A stretch of 6,595 nt of DNA from an uncultured Ureaplasma sp. Its GTDB lineage: Bacteria > Bacillota_I > Bacilli_A > Mycoplasmatales > Mycoplasmoidaceae. Of the stretch, positions 1 through 6,573 are shown in pieces. The position numbers and the translations under genes are program-made. Numbering within the stretch: position 1 is the stretch's first letter; each line of letters starts with the position of its first letter. The stretch spans positions 1-6,595 of the forward strand of contig CASFKH010000002.1 of NCBI GenBank assembly GCA_949295235.1, written 5' to 3'. The notes beneath the pieces were generated by a model. That model was not told the DNA's origin, did no database searches, and saw only the letters and a program-made list of their open reading frames with translations.

Positions 1-807
1 AGCGCTACCGAAAAAATCCTTATTAAACAAACCACTAGTATCAGGGTTTGCAGCACTCTTTCATAATGACATAGAAATTGGTAAAGGAAATTCATTATAA
101 ACTCAATCATCCATTAAAAAATCAAGGAAGTTTGCAATTCCATAATCTAGTGAAGTTCTTGAATTTTTTTCAATTGCATCTTCACTAAAAGAAAAGTTAT
201 TTTTTGTACCTGCACCATTTGCCCCATTTATATTTGTGGGATCATTTACTGTTTTTTTAGTTGATGTAGTAACTTTTATATTTTGATCATTATTTTTAAC
301 TACTAAATAGTCTTTATTAAAAATTGTTTGAATGAATTGATCTTTAATTTTTGAATATATTTGATTTTCAATATAATCTTGTTTTGTTCCACCAACTGGA
401 TCTAAAACATCTTTTTGAAATAATTCTTTTCAATTTGAACCTTTATTATCTTTATAATCATCATATGAATTGTTATATGATTTTTCTGCATCATCAACTC
501 AATTATTATATTGTGCAGTTAAAGTACTATTTGAAATTGTACTATATCAACTTAATAGCAATTTATTAACAAAAGTTTTAACTAAACTATTTCTTCCTTC
601 AGTTGAAGAAAGAGAACCTAAAGCAATTGGAGATAAGTCATCTTTATTCATTGTTGTAAATGAAGTTGAGTGAAGACTAGGATTTTCAATTGATGAACTT
701 GATGAACTACATGAAGTTAATACAATAGGTAAAGTTATAGAAAGAGTGGTAACAACTACTAAACCAATTGAAGAATAACCAATAATTTTTTTAGTTTTTG
801 TTTTCAT
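1..807 (-). CDS. Secreted lipoprotein, N-terminal part (runs off the left edge)
   Basis: Seen: a minus-strand frame open from the ATG at 807 to the window edge (269 codons, no UAA or UAG), if UGA is read as Trp. Five Trp codons are UGA, at 549, 501, 432, 105 and 63 (5' base, minus strand). Residues 1-8 are Lys-rich, residues 9-29 are hydrophobic, and L30-T31-S32-C33 is a lipobox, so signal peptidase II should cut before Cys33 and the protein should be anchored outside the membrane. A Ser run follows the Cys. The rest is polar, rich in Asn, Asp, Lys and Tyr, with a Gly/Asn/Ala-rich patch near residues 190-200 and a more hydrophobic stretch (LDYGIANFLDFLMDDW) near residues 220-236. The start is supported by an AAAGGAAA site 5-6 bases upstream. 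Family knowledge: such lipoproteins are the main variable surface proteins of mollicutes. I do not recognise the family, so no function is assigned. It is divergent from the suf operon and probably unrelated to it. Confidence 0.88.
691..708. repeat. Two perfect tandem copies of a 9-base unit in the lipoprotein gene
   Basis: TGATGAACT occurs twice head to tail. On the coding (minus) strand it encodes six consecutive Ser residues immediately after the lipobox Cys. The unit is a multiple of three, so gain or loss of a copy would lengthen or shorten the Ser linker without breaking the frame. With only two copies it may simply be repetitive codon use. Confidence 0.6.
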
Positions 808-812
808 TATAA

Positions 813-820
813 TTTCCTTT
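813..820 (-). promoter_or_regulatory. Ribosome binding site of the lipoprotein gene
   Basis: On the minus strand AAAGGAAA lies 5 bases before the ATG at 807. This strong Shine-Dalgarno match decides the start and places the Lys-rich signal peptide at the extreme N-terminus. Confidence 0.75.
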
Positions 821-821
821 A

Positions 822-849
822 TTATTAAATATATTTATTATAATATAAT
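822..849 (+). promoter_or_regulatory. Predicted promoter of the suf operon
   Basis: Two perfect TATAAT boxes overlap by one base (839-844 and 844-849). The only -35 candidate is a weak TTATTA at 822-827, 16 bases before the second box. The start of transcription would be near 855, leaving a leader of about 30 bases with no room for a riboswitch. I see no convincing operator or inverted repeat for an iron- or oxygen-responsive repressor. This is the only gap upstream of sufC, so the operon promoter should lie here even if the exact boxes are uncertain. Confidence 0.45.
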
Positions 850-866
850 CTAATTAAATGTTTCAA
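837..866 (-). promoter_or_regulatory. Predicted promoter of the lipoprotein gene
   Basis: Read on the minus strand, TTGAAA (866-861) is followed after 18 bases by a perfect TATAAT (842-837). Transcription would start near 830, about 20-25 bases before the ATG. The -10 box overlaps the predicted plus-strand -10 boxes, so RNA polymerase probably cannot occupy both promoters at once. In DNA this A+T-rich, TATAAT matches arise by chance. The -35 match and spacing make this the better of the two calls. Confidence 0.5.
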
Positions 867-875
867 AATATAATT

Positions 876-880
876 AAGGA
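876..880 (+). promoter_or_regulatory. Ribosome binding site of sufC
   Basis: AAGGA lies 5 bases before the ATG at 886 and supports that start. Confidence 0.7.
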
Positions 881-885
881 ATATA

Positions 886-1698
886 ATGAATAATCTTAAA
901 TTAGAAAATTTAACTGTTGAAATAAATGGAAATACAATTTTAAAAAATATTAATTTAACAATAAAAAAAGGTGATGTATTAGCTATTTTAGGACCAAATG
1001 GACATGGAAAAAGTACTTTATTAAAAAGTGTCTTAAAACATTTTGATACTAAAATATCTGCTGGAAATATTTTTATTGATAATACAAATGTAACAAGTTA
1101 TTCAACTGATCAAATTGCAAATTGTGGAATTTATTTTGCAAGTCAACATCCTGTAGAAATTCCTGGTTTAAAAACAATCGAATTATTTAGAAATGAATTG
1201 GAATTAAAAAATCAAAAAGTTTCAATAATTGACTTATATAAATCAATATATAAAAAGATGCAAAACCTTAATTTAAGACAAGAATTATTAGAACGTTCGA
1301 TTAATGAAAATTTTAGTGGTGGGGAGAGAAAAAAATCTGAAATTTTACAATTACAAATAATTAATCCAGATTTTATATTTTTAGATGAAATTGATTCTGG
1401 ATTAGATATTGATGCAATTAATACTATTTCTAATGTATTATTAACTGAAAAACAAGAAAATAAAGCAATTGTATTTGTTACTCATAATGAAGTATTACTA
1501 AATAATCTTAAACCTAATAAAGTTATTTTAATTATGAATGGTGAAATTGCAAAAATTGGTGATTTTAGTTTAGCGACTGAAATCTTTGAATTAGGTTATG
1601 AAAAAATTTCTAAAAAATATAATATTAAATATGAAGAAAAAACTAATGATCTATTTTTGAAAAATTCAATAAAAAATTATAGCTGCAATGGAAAATAA
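886..1698 (+). CDS. sufC: SufC, ATPase of the SUF Fe-S cluster assembly complex
   Basis: Cytoplasmic ABC-type ATPase of 270 residues with no membrane segment. In the SUF pathway it binds SufB and SufD and couples ATP hydrolysis to shape changes of the scaffold during cluster building. Visible motifs in order: Walker A GPNGHGKST (36-44), Q-loop Gln87 followed by HPVEIPGL (a SufC hallmark), signature FSGGERKKSEILQ (143-155, the extended SufC form), Walker B IFLDEIDSGLD (164-174, catalytic Glu168) and the switch His200 in VTHNE. The length is slightly above the usual 245-260, with the extra at the C-terminus. The start has a good ribosome binding site. It is the first gene of the operon, and its end overlaps sufD by 11 bases. 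It has no Trp codon, so its reading does not depend on the genetic code. Identity is near certain. Confidence 0.97.
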   Translation: MNNLKLENLTVEINGNTILKNINLTIKKGDVLAILGPNGHGKSTLLKSVLKHFDTKISAGNIFIDNTNVTSYSTDQIANCGIYFASQHPVEIPGLKTIELFRNELELKNQKVSIIDLYKSIYKKMQNLNLRQELLERSINENFSGGERKKSEILQLQIINPDFIFLDEIDSGLDIDAINTISNVLLTEKQENKAIVFVTHNEVLLNNLKPNKVILIMNGEIAKIGDFSLATEIFELGYEKISKKYNIKYEEKTNDLFLKNSIKNYSCNGK

Positions 1699-2287
1699 AA
1701 TTACAAAATTTATTACTGATAGTGAAGAAATAAATATTAATATTGATTCAAATAAATCGTATAACTTTTTATATATAATTGATGGACAAAAAGACATAAA
1801 TTATAATATCAATCTAAATTTATCTGATCAATCAAAAGTCTTATTTAATATATTAACTTTTTCATCAAATAATTCAGTTATTAATATTAATTTTGTTTCC
1901 ACTTCTTTTTGTAACAATATTAATATAGAAATTAATAATTATTGTTTTGGATTTGAAAATTCAATTACAAATATAAAGCTAAAATCTAGTGTTTTAAATA
2001 ATGCAAAAAATAATTTTATTAGCCAAAATATTATTGGTTATTTAATGTCATCTGATTCTACAATAAAAGGGGAACCAATTCTTGAAATTCAAACTGAAAA
2101 TGTGATTGCAAAACATACATTAAAAATAGGCGCAATTGATAATAATGAATTATTTTATTTACAAACAAAAGGTTTTTCAAAAATTGAAGCTAAAAAATTA
2201 CTTATACAATGTTTTCTAAATAAAATATTAGAAAGTTTTCCAGAATTTAATTCTTTAATAGATAATATTATTAAGGAGAGATTTTAA
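1688..2287 (+). CDS. sufD: Short SufD-like scaffold protein
   Basis: Partner of SufB in the SufBCD scaffold, called from its C-terminus and its place between sufC and sufS. Residues 137-185 match the SufB/SufD core: His143 in KHTLKIGAIDNNELFYLQTKGF corresponds by motif to the conserved SufD His (E. coli His360) implicated in cluster formation. It is followed by the helices that bind SufC (FSKIEAKKLL and onward). The middle (about 20-130) is an Asn/Ile-rich alternating pattern consistent with a beta-helix. At 199 residues it is less than half the usual 400-440: the N-terminal helical domain and several beta-helix turns are absent. No stop or frameshift explains this, since the frame is open and sufC occupies the sequence upstream. 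It overlaps sufC by 11 bases and has no clear ribosome binding site, so translation is probably coupled to sufC. No UGA codons. SufB/D family membership is firm; the SufD role rests on context. Confidence 0.85.
   Translation: MENKITKFITDSEEININIDSNKSYNFLYIIDGQKDINYNINLNLSDQSKVLFNILTFSSNNSVININFVSTSFCNNINIEINNYCFGFENSITNIKLKSSVLNNAKNNFISQNIIGYLMSSDSTIKGEPILEIQTENVIAKHTLKIGAIDNNELFYLQTKGFSKIEAKKLLIQCFLNKILESFPEFNSLIDNIIKERF
2273..2278 (+). promoter_or_regulatory. Ribosome binding site of sufS, inside the end of sufD
   Basis: AAGGAG lies 9 bases before the ATG at 2288. That ATG directly follows the sufD UAA (2285-2287), so the two genes abut without a spare base. Confidence 0.75.
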
Positions 2288-3496
2288 ATGCTTAATATAA
2301 AAAAAGAATTTCCTTGATTTAATAACAATCTAGATTATATTTATATGGATAGTGGAGCAACAACATTAAAACCTAAGGCTGTAATTGACTCAATTGTAAA
2401 TTATTATGAAAAATGAGGAACTAATCCACACAATACCGATTCTTCATTTACAAATCATGCTCATAATTTAGTTGAAAATACAAGAGAAAAATTAGCTAAA
2501 TTAATCAATGCAGATAAGGATGAAATTATTTTCAACTCTGGTGCTACTGAAGGACTTAATATGATCGCTAATAGTATTTGTGATCCACTCAATCCTGGTG
2601 ATGAAATCATTTTAACTTATGGCGAACATGCATCTAATATTCTTCCATGAATGTATAATGCTCAAAAAAAAGGATTAATAATTAAGTATGTTGGAGAAAA
2701 AAATAGAATTCCAACACCTGAAGATTATTATTCAGTTTTAAGCCCAAAAACAAAGGTAGTTAGCTTTTCATCTGGTTTTAATTTAACAGGTGAGAGATTG
2801 GATGAAAATAAAATATCTTCAATTGTAAAACAATACAATAATAATATCTTTTTAGTAGTTGATGCAACTCAATCAATCCAACATAGAAAAATTGATGTAA
2901 AGAAAACAAATATTGATTACATGGTTTGTAGTGCACATAAAATGTTTGGACCTACTGGAGTTGGAATGGTTTATATCAATAAATCATTGTTAGAAAAAAC
3001 TATTCCAATACGATTTGGTGGTGGAATGAATTTTAGTATTGAACCTGATTCTTACCAATTAATGGAAGGATATATGAAATTTGAAGGTGGAACTCAAAAT
3101 ATTGCAGGAATCATAGGTTGATCTTCTGCAATTGATTTCTTAAACAATATAGGTTATGAAAATATTCATAAACATGAAGTTGAATTATCTGAATATGCTC
3201 ATAACTTATTATCTAAAATTCCAAACATTATTGTTTACAATGAGGGGAATGATTCACCAACAATTGCATTTAATTATAAGGGTGTTTTTTGTCAAGATTT
3301 TGCCTCTTATTTAGGTAGAAATAAAATAATAGTAAGATCAGGATTATCTTGTGCTAAATTATTTTGTAACATTATTGATACAAAAGCATTAATAAGATGT
3401 TCATTATATATCTACAATACAAAAGAAGATATTGATCAACTTTACAAAGTTATTTTAAATTTTAAAAAGGGAGATGAAATAGATGCCATTTTCTAA
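2288..3496 (+). CDS. sufS: SufS, group II cysteine desulfurase
   Basis: PLP enzyme that converts cysteine to alanine and keeps the sulfur as a persulfide on its own Cys for hand-over to SufU. It has 402 residues, against about 406 for the family. Four in-frame UGA codons (2315, 2414, 2648, 3119) are read as Trp. Visible: N-terminal YMDSGATTLKP (19-29), SGATEGLN (84-91), cofactor-stacking His114 in YGEHASN, Asp192 in VVDATQS, PLP-binding Lys218 in CSAHKMFGPTGVGMVY, Arg350 and persulfide Cys355 in VRSGLSCA, then IRCSLYIYNTKEDID (369-383). The usual motif around the Cys is R-x-G-H-H-C-A; here it is R-S-G-L-S-C-A. The His that in Bacillus SufS swaps a zinc ligand with SufU appears as Gln336. The start abuts sufD and has a strong ribosome binding site. 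The last 14 bases overlap sufU. Neighbouring sufU and sufB support SufS over IscS. Confidence 0.95.
3467..3473 (+). promoter_or_regulatory. Ribosome binding site of sufU, inside the end of sufS
   Basis: AAGGGAG lies 9 bases before the ATG at 3483 and overlaps the last codons of sufS. It supports the 3483 start and independent loading of ribosomes on sufU. Confidence 0.65.
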
Positions 3497-3935
3497 GGAT
3501 CCAAATATATTAAGATCAATAATATTACATAATTATGAAAAGCCTAATCAAAAATTAGAAAATCTAAATAATCTTGACTTTCAACAATCATATCAAAATA
3601 AATCTTCAACTTGTATTGATGATATAACTGTTTATATTAATGTCGAAAATAATATTATTAAAGATATTAACTTTAGTGGCTTAGGTTGTGCAATTTCAAC
3701 TGCTTCTACAAACATTATGGCAACATATTTAATTGGCAATGATATTAATTTTGCATACAAAATTATTGATAATTATTTAAATATGACAATTGGGAAAGAA
3801 TATGATGAATCAATTTTGGATGAATTAATTGCCTTTTATAATGTTCATAATCAATCTAATAGAATTAAATGTGCTCAAATTGGTATTAATGCAATAAAGG
3901 AATGTTTAAAAAAATTTAATAATGAAAACAAATAA
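3483..3935 (+). CDS. sufU: SufU, zinc-dependent sulfur carrier for SufS
   Basis: SufU takes the persulfide sulfur from SufS and passes it to the SufBCD scaffold. In Bacillus it is a zinc protein rather than a scaffold. The length of 150 residues is normal (Bacillus about 147). All four expected zinc ligands are placed correctly: Cys44 and Asp46 (STCIDD), Cys69 (FSGLGCAISTAS) and Cys130 (NRIKCAQ). Spacing from the first to the second Cys is 25, as in Bacillus. The segment between Cys69 and Cys130 includes the insertion typical of SufU and absent from IscU. Departures: the near-invariant C-G-D is C-I-D here, and the Trp often found shortly after the last Cys is absent. A further Cys141 lies near the C-terminus. 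The gene overlaps sufS and sufB by 14 bases each. No UGA codons. SufU is favoured over IscU by the insertion and the operon. Confidence 0.93.
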   Translation: MPFSKDPNILRSIILHNYEKPNQKLENLNNLDFQQSYQNKSSTCIDDITVYINVENNIIKDINFSGLGCAISTASTNIMATYLIGNDINFAYKIIDNYLNMTIGKEYDESILDELIAFYNVHNQSNRIKCAQIGINAIKECLKKFNNENK

Positions 3936-5289
3936 TTATAAATATGGATTTAACGATGGTGATCTAAATCTTCAAAAGTTTGAAAAAGGTCTCAATATCG
4001 ATATTGTTAAAAAAATTTCGCAAATTAAAAATGAAGATAATTTTTTAACAAATTTTAGAGTTAATGCATTTAATACATTTAATAAATTAAATAACCCAAA
4101 TTGAGGACCAAATTTAGATTTTATTAATTTTGATGATTATATTTATTATGTTAGTGCATCTGAAAAAAATGCAACTGATTGAAATGATGTCCCTGAAAAA
4201 ATTAAAAATACATTTAATAAATTAGGTATACAAGAAAGTGAAGCTAAATTTTTAAATGGTGTTGCAACTCAATATGATTCAGAAATGGTTTATCACTCTC
4301 TTCTAAAGGAATTGGAAGAAAAAAATGTTATTTTTACTGATCCTAATACAGCTGCAAAAATGTATCCTGAAATTTTCCAAAAATATTTTGGGAAACTAGT
4401 ATCATTTGCTGATAATAAATATGCAGCTTTAAATTCTGCAGTTTTTTCAGGTGGAACTTTTATTTATGTTCCTAAAAATACTCATATTGAAAAACCGCTT
4501 CAATCTTATTTTAGAATTAACTCTAAAAATGCCGGTCAATTTGAAAGAACATTAATAATAGTTGATGAAAACTCTTCTCTTCATTATATTGAAGGATGTA
4601 CTGCTCCTATATATGATGAAAATAATTTACATGCAGCAGTTGTTGAAGTGTTTGTAGAGAAAAATGCACATTGTAGATATACAACAATTCAAAATTGATC
4701 AGATAATGTTTTAAATTTAGTTACTAAAAGAGCATTATGTCAGGAAAATGCGACAATGTCATGAATTGATGGAAATATCGGATCAAAATTAAATATGAAA
4801 TACCCTTGTACAATTTTAAAAGGTGATAATTCAAGTTCAGAATGTATTTCAGTAGCAATTGCACAAGAAAATGTTATTCAAGATGCAGGTGCAAAAATGA
4901 TACATATTGGAAAGAATACAAAATCAAAAATTGTTTCAAAAGGAATTGCAAAAGGAAATGGCAATAATACCTATCGTGGATTGGTAAAAATTTGCAAAAA
5001 TGCTCACAATTCTTCCTCATATGTTCAATGTGATACAATGTTAATTGGTGACAAAAGTAAATCTGATGCATTTCCAAATGAAATTTTGCAAAACAATTCT
5101 TCTGTAATTACACATGAAGCTACAATTAGTAAAATTTCTAATGAACAATTATTTTATTTAATGTCTAAAGGTATAAGTAAACAAAAAGCTGAAGCATTAA
5201 TAATAATGGGTTTTATTAGTGAATTTAGTGATGAATTGCCAATGGAATATGCTGTTGAACTTAACCAATTATTAAAACTTGAAATTTAG
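3922..5289 (+). CDS. sufB: SufB, Fe-S cluster scaffold
   Basis: Core scaffold of the SufBCD complex, where sulfur and iron are assembled into a cluster. It has 455 residues, close to the Bacillus form (about 465). Four in-frame UGA codons (4102, 4180, 4696, 4762) are read as Trp. Conserved blocks in order: YKYGFNDGD (7-15), NWGPNLDF (60-67), [18 protein letters not shown] (86-103), AQYDSE-like [11 protein letters not shown] (116-126), [17 protein letters not shown] (169-185), [12 protein letters not shown] (205-216), YIEGCTAP with Cys226 (the family's sulfur-accepting position), CRYTTIQNW (251-259), [34 protein letters not shown] with Cys370, THEATISKI with His398-Glu399, and [12 protein letters not shown]. 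Cys370 and Glu399 correspond by motif to E. coli Cys405 and Glu434, the cluster-forming pair. The start overlaps the sufU end by 14 bases and lacks a well-placed ribosome binding site, so translational coupling is likely. The sequence is well conserved, unlike the shortened SufD. Confidence 0.97.
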
Positions 5290-5292
5290 GGA
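5288..5292 (+). promoter_or_regulatory. Ribosome binding site of proS, overlapping the sufB stop
   Basis: AGGGA lies 6 bases before the ATG at 5299 and shares two bases with the sufB UAG (5287-5289). The 9-base gap leaves no room for a terminator or promoter, so proS is probably transcribed with the suf genes. Confidence 0.6.
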
Positions 5293-5298
5293 TATATT

Positions 5299-6573
5299 AT
5301 GAAGAAAAATGAAAGAATTATTAAAAGAGAAGAAAATTTTGCTGATTGATATACATCTATTATTAATAATGCAAAATTAATTCAATATATTGATGTTAAA
5401 GGTTTTATGATTTTTCAACCTTATGGTTGAGCAATATGAGAAAACATCAAAAATATATTAGATAAAAAATTTGCTGAACTTGGAATTAAAAATATGTATG
5501 TTCCATTATTAATTCCAATAAGCGAATTTGAAAAAGAAAAAGAACATGTTGAAGGTTTTGCACCAGAATTATTTATTGTTAATTCAATTGGAAATAAGAA
5601 AATTGAGGACCCATTAGCAATTAGACCTACAAGTGAAATTTTATTTTGTAAATATTTTAAAAATGAAATTACCAGTTATAAAGATTTACCTATAAAGGTT
5701 AATCAATGAACAAGTGTACTAAGGGCTGAAAAAAATACTCGTCCATTTTTAAGAAATAGTGAATTTCATTGACATGAAGCTCATTGTAGTTTTATTAATT
5801 TTGATCAGGCCAATGATTTTTCAATTCAATTTCTTAATTTGTATGCTGATTTTTGTGAACAAGAATTGTGTATTCCTGTAATTAAAGGTAGAAAAACTGA
5901 GGGAGAAAAATTTGCCGGCGCTGACATCTCATATACTATTGAATCAATTATGCAAGATGGTCAAGCATTACAATGTGGAACTTCACATATGTTAGGTCAA
6001 GGTTTTTGTAAATCATATGATATCAAATATCAAACTAAAAACAATTCTTATGACTACCCATTTAATACCAGTCATGGATTTACGACAAGAATAATTGGAG
6101 CAACAATTATGGTTCACAGTGATGATAATGGATTAGTATTACCTCCTTCAATTGCTCCAATTCAAATTAAAATTCTTCCTTTGTTTGCCAATAAAAACCC
6201 AAATGTATTAGAAACATGTAAAAATATTAAGAACAAATTAATTAATAAATATCGTGTTGAAATTGATTTAAGTGATAAAAATTTTGGATTCATGCAGTCA
6301 GAATGTGAAATCCAAGGAATACCAATTTCAATTGTTATTGGACCAAATGATTTGAACAACAAATCATTTACTTTAATTAGAAGAGATAATTTTGAAAAAA
6401 AGATTGTTAATATTGATGATTTAGAAATTACAATTGAAAATGAATTAAATATGTATAAACAATCAATTTTCAATAAAGCACAACAACGTTTAAATTCTGC
6501 AATTATTGATGTTGACAATATTGATGAATTAAAAAATACAATAAATAACCATAAATGAGCAAGAGCTTATTAA
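5299..6573 (+). CDS. proS: Prolyl-tRNA synthetase, archaeal/eukaryotic type, ending early (probable frameshift)
   Basis: Class II synthetase that charges tRNA-Pro with proline. It has 424 residues, with six UGA codons (5347, 5428, 5437, 5707, 5770, 6556) read as Trp. Visible: the N-terminal start of the catalytic core (FADWYTSIINNAKLIQY, 14-30), motif 1 region PYGWAIWENI (41-50), RPTSE (109-113), motif 2 from Arg142 through TRPFLRNSEFHWHEAH (147-162), EGEKFAGAD (201-209), MQDGQALQCGTSHMLGQ (218-234) and motif 3 GFTTRIIGATIMVHSDD with Arg264. The anticodon-binding domain follows (about 285-415). There is no editing (INS) domain between motifs 2 and 3, so this is the short archaeal/eukaryotic type used by mollicutes, not the long bacterial type. 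Usual length is about 475-480. The frame stops at a UAA just after KWARAY, before the C-terminal domain, whose expected first residues appear in the next frame. Catalytic residues look intact. Confidence 0.93.

Noticed and set aside
351..673. Two short plus-strand open frames, 351-569 and 470-673.
   Set aside because: They lie antisense to the lipoprotein gene, overlap each other, lack ribosome binding sites and have low-complexity translations. They are shadows.
164..792. Runs of seven T in the lipoprotein gene as phase-variation switches.
   Set aside because: Runs of this length are expected by chance in DNA this A+T-rich. They occur several times without being longer than background, and the frame is intact.
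808..885. Riboswitch, T-box or IscR-like operator upstream of sufC.
   Set aside because: The region is only 78 bases, almost entirely A and T, with no clear inverted repeat beyond chance and no conserved RNA motif.
2288..3496. sufS looks like a pseudogene with four internal UGA stops.
   Set aside because: Each UGA falls where Trp is acceptable, and the frame gives a full-length enzyme with all key residues, so UGA is Trp. The same applies to sufB and proS.
4874..5077. Minus-strand open frame inside sufB.
   Set aside because: It is antisense to a highly conserved part of sufB, its His/Phe/Leu-rich composition is typical of a shadow, and no start signal is seen.
5287..5298. Terminator or promoter between sufB and proS.
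   Set aside because: The gap is only nine bases, with no hairpin and no -10/-35 pair. It is filled by the proS ribosome binding site.
6162..6518. Minus-strand open frame of 118 codons inside proS.
   Set aside because: It is antisense to the anticodon-binding domain, has no ribosome binding site or promoter, and has no recognisable motif.
5839..6558. Separate gene starting at TTG 5839.
   Set aside because: This is the middle and end of proS. The apparent break comes from the UGA-Trp codon at 5770, and the TTG is an internal Leu codon.
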